Positions 1-7,895 are shown, counted from the stretch's first letter. The stretch is 37,265 bases of DNA from Lachnospiraceae bacterium (GCA_910575775.1 CAJTEY010000040.1:1-37265); one strand, 5' to 3'. Notes: generated from the letters alone by a model not told the origin. Numbers and translations are program-made.

Positions 1-23
1 AAGGGAAAAGTGCGCCCTTTTTT
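1..23 (+). terminator. Possible weak intrinsic terminator at window edge
   Basis: AAGGG and CCCTT flank a 9-nt loop and are followed by a short T run, so this could end a plus-strand gene lying left of the window. The stem is only 5 bp and may be cut by the window start. The rest of 1-231 is A+T-rich and I see no gene or clear terminator for the minus-strand operon that ends at 232. Confidence 0.25.
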
Positions 24-231
24 CCACATTTATCTGATATCTTTCCAAAACTTCACAATATTCAGTTATCAAAATACAAATCTAAGCCAACTCATTATGA
101 ATCCGAGAGGCTATGTGTAATTTCTGCACATTTTACTGATTAACATAAATTAATTATGCCCCGTGCTATTCAAGTTTACTTAACATTCCTCTTCTTCAAG
201 CATTTTTTGAGTTTACATAACTTTATCCGCC

Positions 232-1314
232 CTACTCATCAAAGGTCACAGTTACATTACCCATACTACAGTTTATATTAAAATAGCTGCTTTCTCCAGC
301 ATTCCATGATTTATGCGACGCAACACCGCCGTGGCTGTAACTCCCCACAACGACATTTCCCACGCCACACTCCACATAGTAGCTGTGGTCGTCCTCCGAC
401 CCGGTAAGGTTCATAACGATTTCACCCATACCGCACTCCACTTCCAAATCTCCCGATATGGTGCCCGCAACCTCAGCCGCACCCATGCTCACATCCAGAT
501 CCATCTCGCCGCTGACGGAAAGTTCACCTATACTCATATGCCCGGCGCCAATCTCAAAATCTGCCTTCACGGCCGTGATGCGGTCGGCAAGAAGCTCTCC
601 CGCGCCCACAGTAAGGCTGACCTCTTTTCCCTCGAAGCCATCCGCCTCAAGCAGTCCTGCGCCCAGATCTACCTTTATCTGCCCCGCTTTCAGGAATATG
701 CTGTCCATATAGCCCGCGCCCAAGTCTATCTCACACTCCTCCAGCGCACAGCCCGTTGGCAGCCACAGATAGACAGTATCGTTCGGTCCTTTCCGCCAGT
801 TTCCGAGATGGCGCTCCACCTCATTTTCAATGGACAGCTCACTCCTTCCGCGCTCATTCTCTATGGCATAATGCGGTCTGTTGGCATTGCCGTCCACAAG
901 GAACCATACATGCTCATCCTCTGATTCCAGAATCAATACGTCACAGTCTTCCACATCAATCTCAAGACTTCCAAGGGTATCGGCCGTGAGCGGAAGCTGT
1001 TCCTTCTTCTTCGCCAGATTTTTCAGATTCTTCTCCATCTCATTATCCACGGTTTTGCGGACCTCTTCTATATCCATTATTTCTTCCAGTTCCTCCAGCT
1101 CCTCCAGTTCGTGCACTCTGTATCCCGGCGACCGAAAAAAGCCGATCCGCCAATCGCCTGCGAAATCCCTGTAAAGGCCGAAAGGAAAATCACTTAGCCC
1201 CATCTCCGTAAGCTGCCGGAAACCGCCAAGCAGCCCGCACACAAGGCTGATAGTAAGACCCACAAGAAACAGAACCAACGCTGTCATCAGACAGCCCTTC
1301 GTAAATTTTTTCAT
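232..1314 (-). CDS. DUF4097-family membrane-anchored beta-helix protein
   Basis: 360-residue protein with one N-terminal membrane segment (about residues 8-30). A Glu/Leu-rich stretch (about 68-80) follows, then a long C-terminal half of short repeated beta strands rich in Gly, Asp and Ser (motifs such as DLGAGYMDS, VGAGELLAD, IGAGHMSIG, CGMGEIVMN). This is typical of the DUF4097 'adhesin-like' beta-helix fold. The start overlaps the stop of the DUF1700 gene by 4 bp (ATGA) behind a GGAGGT site, so the two are translationally coupled. In Firmicutes this protein is usually the last gene of a padR-DUF1700-DUF4097 operon. Its biochemical role is not established; it is probably an envelope-exposed component of a stress or membrane-sensing system. 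Family assignment is confident, function is not. Confidence 0.85.
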   Translation of the reverse strand: MKKFTKGCLMTALVLFLVGLTISLVCGLLGGFRQLTEMGLSDFPFGLYRDFAGDWRIGFFRSPGYRVHELEELEELEEIMDIEEVRKTVDNEMEKNLKNLAKKKEQLPLTADTLGSLEIDVEDCDVLILESEDEHVWFLVDGNANRPHYAIENERGRSELSIENEVERHLGNWRKGPNDTVYLWLPTGCALEECEIDLGAGYMDSIFLKAGQIKVDLGAGLLEADGFEGKEVSLTVGAGELLADRITAVKADFEIGAGHMSIGELSVSGEMDLDVSMGAAEVAGTISGDLEVECGMGEIVMNLTGSEDDHSYYVECGVGNVVVGSYSHGGVASHKSWNAGESSYFNINCSMGNVTVTFDE

Positions 1315-2162
1315 GCCTGCGCACCTCCTCTGTGAAACAATTTACGGCACAGATTCACACATCCCCTGAACAGCCAGGGGATCGCCTTACCTACCACCAG
1401 CACCATCAGCCATACAAACACCAGCCCGACTGCCACCATGATCAGTCCTCCGCCGACCAGACACAAGCCTCCAAGCGGTGCGCCAATCATGGCCACAAAT
1501 CCCGCGACGACCAGAGCGATGCCCACCACCGTCAGCACCACACCAACCACGAGGAAGGCGACAAAAACGCCGAGCATTCCGGCTAGGATACCCATGCCGC
1601 CGCCAAAAAGACCACCCAACACGCCGATCCAGACCGGGGAAAGCAGAACCGCCAGCAGGATAATCAGCGCGATCTGTCCTCCTGTCATAGGTTTCTTCTG
1701 GGGTCTGCCCTGTCCTGCTGTCTGCTGGCCATAACCGCCATATGCGTTTCCCACGCCTGCTGTCTGCTGGCCATAACCGCCATATGCGTTTCCCGCGTTC
1801 GTCTGCCTGCCGTAAGCGCTGTCTGCACCGCCCGCCTGCGCGCCGTATGCGCTTCCTGTGCCGTCCGTCTGTGCATCACCCTGCCGCTGATCGGTTGACA
1901 TAATTTGATTTTTGACCCTCTGCTCATAACCGTGGAAGCCGGACTCCGTAAACTCGCCCCCATTCCCGCCGTCGGAAAGCCCTGCTTTGATCGATCTGGC
2001 AAGCTCCTCCGGCGATCCAAGTGACGCGATCACGCCCGCTTCGTTTCCAACGCCCGCGTCGTCAAAATATTCATTATAATAAGTGATCGCCTCCTCCCGC
2101 TCCGCAGGCGGCACATCCTGTAGAAGCGCGGTCAGACGGCTCATAAATTCCGCTCTATTCAT
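1311..2162 (-). CDS. DUF1700 (HAAS-type) membrane protein
   Basis: 283 residues from the ATG that sits 5 nt after a GGAGG site; an ATG four codons upstream overlaps that site and is unlikely. Residues 1-60 form the alpha-helical DUF1700/HAAS domain (NRAEFMSRLTALL, then EREEAITYYNEYFDD and LGSPEELARSI). A Gly/Gln/Tyr-rich linker at about 75-150 contains tandem NAYGGYGQQTAG-like repeats. The C-terminal half has several hydrophobic segments of Leu, Val and Gly. The family is regularly found between a PadR regulator and a DUF4097 protein, as here, and the helical domain is thought to contact partner proteins. The linker repeats also show at DNA level (about 1720-1800) and could vary in copy number. 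Confidence 0.85.
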   Translation of the reverse strand: MNRAEFMSRLTALLQDVPPAEREEAITYYNEYFDDAGVGNEAGVIASLGSPEELARSIKAGLSDGGNGGEFTESGFHGYEQRVKNQIMSTDQRQGDAQTDGTGSAYGAQAGGADSAYGRQTNAGNAYGGYGQQTAGVGNAYGGYGQQTAGQGRPQKKPMTGGQIALIILLAVLLSPVWIGVLGGLFGGGMGILAGMLGVFVAFLVVGVVLTVVGIALVVAGFVAMIGAPLGGLCLVGGGLIMVAVGLVFVWLMVLVVGKAIPWLFRGCVNLCRKLFHRGGAQA

Positions 2163-2200
2163 TTTCTCCTCCATTCTGAAGCGTTAAGCTGAAGAAACGC

Positions 2201-2298
2201 GAGCAAAATATCAGATTTTGCTCTGCGATCAGAGAAATTTGTGACGCTCCTACACAAATTTCCAATTGAAAAATAAGGTCATCAGACTTATTTTTCAA
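2201..2298 (-). repeat. Three consecutive perfect hairpins between padR and the DUF1700 gene
   Basis: Three inverted repeats fill the spacer: 2201-2223 (9-bp arms, GAGCAAAAT), 2234-2262 (10-bp arms, GAAATTTGTG) and 2266-2298 (12-bp arms, TTGAAAAATAAG, overlapping the padR stop codon). All arms are perfect. They lie inside the minus-strand operon transcript, so they could act as an attenuator or as an RNA-processing or stability element that uncouples padR from the two downstream genes. None has a classical uninterrupted U tract. Confidence 0.7.
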
Positions 2299-2617
2299 TC
2301 TTCAGTCCTCCCTCAAAAATACTGTTTAATTTCGCAGAATACCGATACCATTCGCTGATGTAAAGATTGAGCTGTGCCCTACCCTTCTCCGTAATCCTGT
2401 AATACCGCCTGTTCCTTCCTGCACATTCCATGTCATAAATCTGCAGGCACTCATCCTTCTGCAGCCTTCGCAGAACCGGATACAGCGTTGACTCGGAAAT
2501 CTCGATGACCAGCCGCACTTCCTGTGTGATCTTATATCCATAGGTTCCTTCCGCCTCATGGGACACAACAGCCAGCACGATGGCATCCAGTAATGCCGCA
2601 CCTGTGTTAAATACCAT
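2288..2617 (-). CDS. PadR-family transcriptional regulator
   Basis: 109 residues from the ATG preceded by AAAGGAG; a start 12 codons upstream lacks such a site. The winged-helix PadR domain covers nearly the whole protein: LLDAIVLAVVSHEAEGTYGYKI, a recognition region with SESTLYPVLRRLQ, and a wing at RNRRYYRITEKGR. It is of the short PadR-s2 type with only a brief C-terminal dimerisation helix. It probably represses its own operon with the DUF1700 and DUF4097 genes, because near-identical TATAATATTGT half sites lie in and next to its promoter. The inducer is unknown; related regulators respond to phenolics, drugs or cell-envelope stress. Confidence 0.9.
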   Translation of the reverse strand: MVFNTGAALLDAIVLAVVSHEAEGTYGYKITQEVRLVIEISESTLYPVLRRLQKDECLQIYDMECAGRNRRYYRITEKGRAQLNLYISEWYRYSAKLNSIFEGGLKIEK

Positions 2618-2724
2618 GTAAATGACTCCTTTCTTCCTTTTTACATACTTCATACGTCGTCCTTTTCCGGAGTTTTCCTCCCTTCGCCCACCTCTGTTGT
2701 TACTCTATAATATTATTAATCTAT

Positions 2725-2790
2725 ACAATATTATATCCTGTATAATATTGTTTCTACACATACTATATGATATATAATATTGTTTGTCAA
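2725..2790 (-). promoter_or_regulatory. padR promoter with PadR-type operator dyad
   Basis: On the minus strand there is a TTGACA -35 (2785-2790), a 17-bp spacer and a TATAGT -10 (2762-2767). Downstream of the -10, 2725-2751 is a perfect inverted repeat with 11-bp arms (ACAATATTATA and TATAATATTGT) and a 5-bp spacer. A further copy of the arm lies at 2773-2783, between the -35 and -10, and a partial one at 2706-2715. This is the layout expected for autorepression by the PadR protein. Confidence 0.75.
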
Positions 2791-2860
2791 CATATAATTT
2801 CTCTTTTCTGCCGTTTTTTCTATTACAAGTTTGCGGCCATTTTTACTAACCCTGTTATTG

Positions 2861-2890
2861 TGGACAGTGAACAATAGATTATGGTAATAT
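2861..2890 (+). promoter_or_regulatory. Candidate promoter of the kinase/receiver/PIN module
   Basis: TGGACA (2861-2866), an 18-bp spacer and TAATAT (2885-2890) lie about 60 bp before the kinase start. The match to consensus is moderate. An AGGAAAGGAAG ribosome binding site precedes the ATG at 2950. Confidence 0.45.
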
Positions 2891-2949
2891 AAATTAAAAA
2901 CAGAGTTGTACAGTTGAATGCACAAAATTCATAGGAAAGGAAGTCCTGT

Positions 2950-4716
2950 ATGTATGAGGAACAAAGGCTTCTGGCTGATACAATAACAAAATTGCGGTTT
3001 TCTGACCAGCCGGATGAGGCCATTGCGTTATGTCATCAAGGTATGTCACAATTTCCAACTAACAGTTTCTTTCCCAAATTACAGGGTGATATTTGCCGGC
3101 AATATGAAAGATACCCTCAGGCTGCGCAGGCCTATTTGAAAATGTTGGGTCTCCTGCGCCCAGATCAGTTTTCTATTTTTGCAACAGCTTACCGCAATCT
3201 CGAAAAAAGTGCTCCCACAGAAGTTATGTATTCTTTTCTGAATGATATCAGAGAATTGCTTAACAATAAGTGTTTAGCTAAAGAACTTGATAAAAATCTA
3301 CATATTTTTTTAGGCAGTCAGCTCGCTATAGATGATAACTTTCTCGTTTTTTTTAAGCAGGCAAATGATGACAACAATATTAATTTTATTAGAAAAGAGA
3401 TCGAAAAATGGGAAACGTCACAGGACACCTCTAAGATTGAGGCGCTTGCTACGCTAAAGCTGAATACAGAAGAAACTGCAAATAGCAGAAAAATCGATGC
3501 ATTTTTAATTCAAAGATTGGAAAAACTGAGAAAATACGACCTAGCGTTATCCATGATAGCTAAAACCCAGAAACCTTATCAAAATAAGTTTATCCTTGCA
3601 GCAATGCTCAGAATATGCCGAAAAAGAAGCGACTACTCTTTTGTGGAAAGGGAATTGCACATTGATGATGATTTTATTGAGCGATCCAGTTTTAATCTGC
3701 AATATGAACTAGTCTACTATTTTCAGATAAAGGACGACGAGGAAAGGCTTGAAAAAACCTTAAGGCAGATGCGCCGCAGTGCTGCGGGAAGTATCCCCAT
3801 TGCCCGCACTTTATATAATTTCTATCTAAGCCTAAACCGATTTGAGGATGCACAGAGTATCTACACACATATTCAGCAATTGGAACAAAGTCAGGCCGCT
3901 GAATGGGAACAGCGAAAGAAGCGACGCGTCAATTCAGTCCTTTCCCGCAGTGAAGAACAAATGGAATCTGAACAAGCTGTCTGGCAACGTATGAAGGAGT
4001 TGGTTTCCGAGCAGGAACACACCCGCCAGATGATTGCCCTGCGCGATCTTCTCAAAGGCTTTTCTCACGAACTGGGACAGCCGATTACAAATGTTCGTTA
4101 TGCTGTGCAGCTATACCAAAAGAAAATGCAAAAAAATCTGGACACCCGGCATGCTCTACAAGTTCTGCTGTCTGATATCCTGCTTCAAACGAATCGTATC
4201 GGCATGTTGTTGTCCAGATTTAGTCCTATTGTTTCTCCCAAAAACGAATCTGGCAAGTTCAGCGTCAGAGAATGCGCCGAAAAAGTGTTTACCGATTTGG
4301 AGACAAGACTGCTAAGCCAAAACATCACCCATCGAATTATTGGGGCATCTGCTCTTGTCTTGACGGGCGATCAAATACAGTTTTCTCAAGTATTTTATAA
4401 CCTTATCTTAAATGCAATGCAAGCTATTGAAAAGAATGGACATATTGATATCAACATTTCTGTGTCCGAATATCATGTCCTTACCATTATATTTGCGGAT
4501 AATGGACCCGGCATTCCGGAACAGAACTTTCAGAAAATTTTTGAACCATTTTTTTCCACCAAAGATCCCACGTCCGGGAACGGCGGCGAAGGACTTGGCC
4601 TATATATTGTATGGAATATTCTTAAAATGTTTAATGGCACAATTCAGATAGATAAGAACTTTCGCTCCGGCACTAAATTTATTATTCAAATACAGCAGGA
4701 AAAGGAGGCACATTAA
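2950..4716 (+). CDS. Cytosolic TPR-repeat sensor histidine kinase (Detocs DtcA-like)
   Basis: 588 residues without signal peptide or membrane segment. Residues 1 to about 310 are helical repeats of TPR type (DEAIALCHQGMSQFPTN, YPQAAQAYLKMLGLLRPD). About 310-365 is a charged coiled coil rich in Gln, Glu and Arg. The phosphoacceptor box is FSHELGQPITN with His373. The ATP-binding domain follows: N box with Asn488 (NLILNAMQAI), G1 box from Asp517 (DNGPGIP), F box (FEPFFSTK) and G2 box GEGLGL (546-551). All catalytic motifs are intact, so it should autophosphorylate and pass phosphate to the receiver protein encoded 1 nt downstream. The cue is presumably cytoplasmic and read by the TPR part. The gene is visibly richer in A+T than its neighbours, suggesting horizontal acquisition. 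Confidence 0.88.
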   Translation: MYEEQRLLADTITKLRFSDQPDEAIALCHQGMSQFPTNSFFPKLQGDICRQYERYPQAAQAYLKMLGLLRPDQFSIFATAYRNLEKSAPTEVMYSFLNDIRELLNNKCLAKELDKNLHIFLGSQLAIDDNFLVFFKQANDDNNINFIRKEIEKWETSQDTSKIEALATLKLNTEETANSRKIDAFLIQRLEKLRKYDLALSMIAKTQKPYQNKFILAAMLRICRKRSDYSFVERELHIDDDFIERSSFNLQYELVYYFQIKDDEERLEKTLRQMRRSAAGSIPIARTLYNFYLSLNRFEDAQSIYTHIQQLEQSQAAEWEQRKKRRVNSVLSRSEEQMESEQAVWQRMKELVSEQEHTRQMIALRDLLKGFSHELGQPITNVRYAVQLYQKKMQKNLDTRHALQVLLSDILLQTNRIGMLLSRFSPIVSPKNESGKFSVRECAEKVFTDLETRLLSQNITHRIIGASALVLTGDQIQFSQVFYNLILNAMQAIEKNGHIDINISVSEYHVLTIIFADNGPGIPEQNFQKIFEPFFSTKDPTSGNGGEGLGLYIVWNILKMFNGTIQIDKNFRSGTKFIIQIQQEKEAH

Positions 4717-4717
4717 A

Positions 4718-5131
4718 ATGAGTCTGGTACTGATTATTGAAGATGAACCCGCAACAGCAGCTCCAGTGAAAGAGGCTTTGGAAATAGAGGGGATTCGGGC
4801 TGATATTGCCGGCAGTGGCACCAAAGGCGTGGAGTTATTCCGAGAAAGGGCGTACGATTTGATTCTATTAGATTTAAAACTACCGGGTTTATCCGGCGAG
4901 GAGGTTTTAAATACGATTCGTAAAGAAAACCCATTTGTCACAGTTATTGTATATACTAATTACAGCGACTTTGGAGAAATCAAGAAATTGACAAATATGG
5001 GAATAGACGGCTATATCAATAAAGGACCTGAAGCAGACCTCGATGAATTGATCGATACAATTAAAAGCAAATTGGCTCCCATAGACGGTGATGCAATCGA
5101 TGTACTATTTAGAGAATTTCCGAACGAATAG
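4718..5131 (+). CDS. Receiver-only response regulator
   Basis: 137 residues, almost all of it one CheY-like receiver domain: acidic pocket Glu8/Asp9 (LIIEDEP), phosphoacceptor Asp52 (LILLDLKLPG), switch Thr80 (IVYTNYS) and conserved Lys102 (YINKG). There is no DNA-binding or enzymatic output domain; a short tail of about 30 residues follows. It starts 1 nt after the kinase stop and its AAGGAGG site lies inside the kinase gene, so the two are coupled. It is the obvious phosphorylation partner of the kinase. Without an output domain it must act by protein contact, possibly on the PIN protein encoded 46 bp downstream, or as a phosphate sink as proposed for the stand-alone receiver of Detocs systems. 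Confidence 0.88.
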   Translation: MSLVLIIEDEPATAAPVKEALEIEGIRADIAGSGTKGVELFRERAYDLILLDLKLPGLSGEEVLNTIRKENPFVTVIVYTNYSDFGEIKKLTNMGIDGYINKGPEADLDELIDTIKSKLAPIDGDAIDVLFREFPNE

Positions 5132-5177
5132 ACTCGTTATACTAAAATTGTTTACAAAAGCCAAGGAGCGTATAGAA

Positions 5178-5750
5178 ATGCCAAAAGAGTACCTGTTAGA
5201 TACAAATGCATATTATAATCTTCTAAAAGAATCAAGAGAACATCAGAAAGGAAACTCGATCTTTTCGACAGAGATCAATATGCTTACCAGTAGCAGTCTA
5301 TTCATTTCCGTCATTACCAAAATTGAGATCGTTTCTGTGCTTGGAAAATATGCCCGAGGAAACAGCGGCGGTTTTCAAAAATGCACCAGATGCATTTCCA
5401 AGACGGGGGACTCTTGTCAGAATCAGTGGTATACGAGACCAAAAGCCCGTTGGAACAGACGGGAAATCAGCGGCTGGCAAAAGCTGATACAAGAAACAAT
5501 TCTGGGAACCTCTCCCTTGATTAAAGTGAACGTTTTACCATTTAATGATAAGACACTCAAAACAGCGGAACAGCTGATTGTCCATGCACTTGTACATAAT
5601 TTTGCTTCAATGGATGCCATAATTGCAGCTACAGCGCAGGAGGCTGTCGTAATCGGACACGATATGACTGTAGTAACATCCGATAAAGGTTTGAAGGCAT
5701 GTTTATCAAAGGCAAACATAGACTGCTGGGATGCTTTCCAGGCGGGATAA
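5178..5750 (+). CDS. PIN-domain nuclease (VapC-like), putative effector of the module
   Basis: 190 residues from the ATG 9 nt after AAGGAG. The four acidic residues of a PIN active site can be placed: Asp8 (YLLDTNAYYNLL), Glu50 (SVITKIEIVSVL), Asp146 (FASMDAIIAATA) and Asp169 (VVTSDKGLKA). PIN proteins are Mg-dependent RNases, most often VapC toxins cleaving tRNA or rRNA. At 190 residues it is longer than usual VapC (about 130-145). The extra part is an insertion at about 60-105 containing Cys69, Cys72 and Cys80 (KCTRC and GDSC), possibly a metal-binding or regulatory patch. There is no VapB-like antitoxin gene next to it; its partner genes are the kinase and receiver, so control by phosphorelay is inferred. 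Asp169 stands where many VapCs carry Asn or Asp. Confidence 0.8.
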   Translation: MPKEYLLDTNAYYNLLKESREHQKGNSIFSTEINMLTSSSLFISVITKIEIVSVLGKYARGNSGGFQKCTRCISKTGDSCQNQWYTRPKARWNRREISGWQKLIQETILGTSPLIKVNVLPFNDKTLKTAEQLIVHALVHNFASMDAIIAATAQEAVVIGHDMTVVTSDKGLKACLSKANIDCWDAFQAG

Positions 5751-5763
5751 GTTTTCCCATAAT

Positions 5764-5812
5764 AAAAAACGGAGTTTCCGCTGCCAGTTTGCAATCGGAA
5801 AGCCCGTTTTTT
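5764..5812. terminator. Strong bidirectional intrinsic terminator
   Basis: AAAAAACGG pairs with CCGTTTTTT, and after a 2-nt internal mismatch TTTCCG pairs with CGGAAA. The stem is flanked by A and T runs, so it works on both strands. It ends the kinase/receiver/PIN module (plus) and the ABC permease operon (minus, stop at 5817). Confidence 0.92.
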
Positions 5813-5816
5813 CATT

Positions 5817-6473
5817 TCAGTACTCCTTCTTCCGAAACACCCCTGCAGTAACCGGGAAGGATGCCGCAAATGCCGCCGCACTGCAGGCTGTTATAAAAAT
5901 ACCGCTCAAAATGATCTGCCGGGACGTCATATTTCCCGAATACACTCTGTTGATCAAAGAGCTTAATCCCATCATCATTCCGATTCCGCCAAGCAGGCTG
6001 ACCACCATCATCACTTCGCTTCGCTCCTCCCCTCCCAGAAAGTACAGTGGAAAGAAAATGGCCCCCATAAAAAGGCTGATCCCGGTTCCCACCACAAGCA
6101 GCATGAAAACATCCGTACTCCTGTCAAAGGGATATCCGTGAAGGCCGATGGACATGGCAATGCCAAACCCAGCAAACCCAATGCCGACAAACAGCCATAA
6201 AAGCTGACTCACAAAAAAGCTTAATGCAATATCCGCTCGTTTGACCGGTGTAGTCAGCTTGTATTTTCCCCATTTCGCAGCGCTTTCCTTTCTGACACTG
6301 GCAATGGAGATCAGTGAAAAACCGATTATTACCAAAAGCGCATATCCAATGATGAGTGATGGGACAGCATTGTCCATAGCAACGACAAAAGCGCCCAGCA
6401 ATACCGCGATCCCCGTAAATACTTTTACATTGGGAAGCGCCGTATAGAAATTATTTCTCAGAAGTCCTCTCAT
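5817..6473 (-). CDS. ABC-2-type transporter permease
   Basis: 218 residues with six predicted hydrophobic segments and an ABC-2 permease look, for example FTGIAVLLGAFVVAMDNAVPSLIIG, ISLFMGAIFFPLYFL and SGIFITACSAAAFAASF. The start overlaps the stop of the ATPase gene by 4 bp (ATGA), so the two form one transporter. With the upstream GntR-type regulator the set resembles ytr/bcr-like operons of Firmicutes, which respond to cell-wall-active peptides. The substrate cannot be read from the sequence. It is the last gene of the operon and stops 4 bp from the terminator. Confidence 0.82.
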   Translation of the reverse strand: MRGLLRNNFYTALPNVKVFTGIAVLLGAFVVAMDNAVPSLIIGYALLVIIGFSLISIASVRKESAAKWGKYKLTTPVKRADIALSFFVSQLLWLFVGIGFAGFGIAMSIGLHGYPFDRSTDVFMLLVVGTGISLFMGAIFFPLYFLGGEERSEVMMVVSLLGGIGMMMGLSSLINRVYSGNMTSRQIILSGIFITACSAAAFAASFPVTAGVFRKKEY

Positions 6474-7336
6474 ACCCTTTCCCCCTTTACCAAAAGCAGC
6501 ATAATCTCATCCACCGAAGTGTGATCCACCACCACGTCCTTATATTTCCTCCGCGCTTCCCTGCCGTCGGCCACCAGCACATCAATCTGCATATCCCGTT
6601 TCCGATACGCCAGAATATCCTCTTTATCCAGTGCGTGAAACTGGTTTTCCCTGCAGCGCAGAACCGCATAGCGGTAAACAAGATCATCTTTCGCCGCCGT
6701 CAATATCAGCCTGCCGTTATGGATAAAGGCTATATAATCGGCCACTTTTTCCAAGTCGCTTGTGATATGGGACGAGAGAAGGATGGAGTGGTTCTCCTCC
6801 TGCACAAACTCCAGAAAAACATCCAGTATATCATCCCTCATCACCGGGTCAAGACCGCTGGTCGCCTCGTCCAGAATCAGAAGCTCTGGATGGTGCGCGA
6901 GCGCGGCGGCGATGGCCAGCTTCATGGTCATTCCCTTGGAATATTGTCTGATTTTCTGCTTCATCGGCAAATGAAAATCCACAAGATATTTTTGGAACAA
7001 AGGCTGATCCCAGTTCGTATAAAGTCCCGCCATCACCTTCGACAGCTGTCCTGCAGTCCAAACCCCCGGAAAATTATCTCCATCGTAAACCACACCGATT
7101 TTCTCCCGAATGCCAGTATCCGCATCACCCATCTCCTGCCCGAACAGCTTCACCGTACCGCTGTCCTTCCCAATTGTGTTCAGAATACAGCTTATGGTTG
7201 TCGTCTTACCCGCGCCGTTTTCCCCGACGAACCCAAGAATCGAGCCGTAGGGCAGCGAGAAAGAAATCTGATCCAGTGTAAACTCCGACTTCGCATAAGA
7301 TTTAGAAAGATTTTTAAGTTCCAATATATTGCCCAT
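6470..7336 (-). CDS. ABC transporter ATP-binding protein (YtrB-like)
   Basis: 288 residues from the ATG after AAGGAG; an ATG 11 codons upstream lacks a site. It has Walker A GENGAGKTT (about 36-44), the family signature in the form YSKGMTMKLAIAAAL, Walker B LLILDEATSGLDP and the switch His in LLSSHI. The signature is SKGM rather than SGGQ, which is common in ABC-2 drug and bacitracin-type importers/exporters of the YtrB/BcrA group. A C-terminal extension of about 80 residues follows the nucleotide-binding domain. It couples to the overlapping permease gene and is probably controlled by the GntR regulator encoded about 98 bp upstream. Confidence 0.88.
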   Translation of the reverse strand: MGNILELKNLSKSYAKSEFTLDQISFSLPYGSILGFVGENGAGKTTTISCILNTIGKDSGTVKLFGQEMGDADTGIREKIGVVYDGDNFPGVWTAGQLSKVMAGLYTNWDQPLFQKYLVDFHLPMKQKIRQYSKGMTMKLAIAAALAHHPELLILDEATSGLDPVMRDDILDVFLEFVQEENHSILLSSHITSDLEKVADYIAFIHNGRLILTAAKDDLVYRYAVLRCRENQFHALDKEDILAYRKRDMQIDVLVADGREARRKYKDVVVDHTSVDEIMLLLVKGERV

Positions 7337-7434
7337 GCAATCTCCTTTCCATGTGAAGAATGCCCACATTCCGGCTCTCTCCCTCTGTAATTTTCACTGC
7401 TGCTATTTCCGATAAGCTGCGAACCTGCTGCATT

Positions 7435-7818
7435 TTAGGAGTTCTGCTCATCCTCATAAAACAATGCCAGAATTTTCGTCAGTCTCTCCAGCGGTATACC
7501 GCTCGTCCTGCCAATTTCAGCGGCGGCCTGTAAATGCTCCTCTGCAATCCGCTGCTGCTCCTCCTGATATAGTTCTTTGTTCTGCGCCGCCACAAAACTG
7601 CCCCTGCCGACTGTGGTATCGATAAATCCGTCCCTCTGCAGATCCTCATAAGCCTTCTGCACTGTAATGACGCTCACATGAATGGATCTCGCCAGTGCCC
7701 GCATGGATGGAATGGATTCCCCTGGCTGCAGCTCCCCGCTCATTATCATTGCCTTAATCTGCGATGTGATCTGCTCATAAATCGGTTTGTTGGCATTGTT
7801 GCTTATAATAATCTCCAC
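7435..7818 (-). CDS. GntR-family regulator, YtrA subfamily
   Basis: 127 residues from a GTG start behind GGAG with 7-nt spacing. The upstream ATG at 7869 overlaps the -10 box of the gene's own promoter and is therefore rejected. The winged helix at about 10-75 carries PIYEQITSQIKAMIMSGEL, GESIPSMRALA and VSVITVQKAYEDLQRDG. A short C-terminal helical tail of about 45 residues, without a ligand-binding domain, is typical of YtrA regulators. It is the first gene of an operon with an ABC ATPase and permease, which it most likely represses until a cell-envelope or peptide signal appears. Confidence 0.9.
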   Translation of the reverse strand: MEIIISNNANKPIYEQITSQIKAMIMSGELQPGESIPSMRALARSIHVSVITVQKAYEDLQRDGFIDTTVGRGSFVAAQNKELYQEEQQRIAEEHLQAAAEIGRTSGIPLERLTKILALFYEDEQNS

Positions 7819-7848
7819 CTTTTTTCTCCATTCCAGATTGTGCTTAAT

Positions 7849-7895
7849 GTGCTTATCTAATAAGTACATTATAACACCTGCTCTCTAATTGTCAA
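7849..7895 (-). promoter_or_regulatory. Promoter and candidate operator of the GntR-ABC operon
   Basis: TTGACA (7890-7895), a 16-bp spacer and TATAAT (7868-7873) form a consensus minus-strand promoter. Just downstream, 7849-7867 is an inverted repeat GTACTTAT-TAG-ATAAGCAC with 7 of 8 positions paired, well placed as the operator for the regulator encoded by the first gene. Confidence 0.8.

Noticed and set aside
5132..5177. VapB-type antitoxin gene before the PIN gene
   Set aside because: Only 46 bp separate the receiver gene from the PIN gene and no small gene fits.
7819..7869. Upstream ATG start for the GntR regulator
   Set aside because: The ATG overlaps the TATAAT of the promoter and cannot be on the transcript; the GTG at 7818 has a proper ribosome site and fits the family length.
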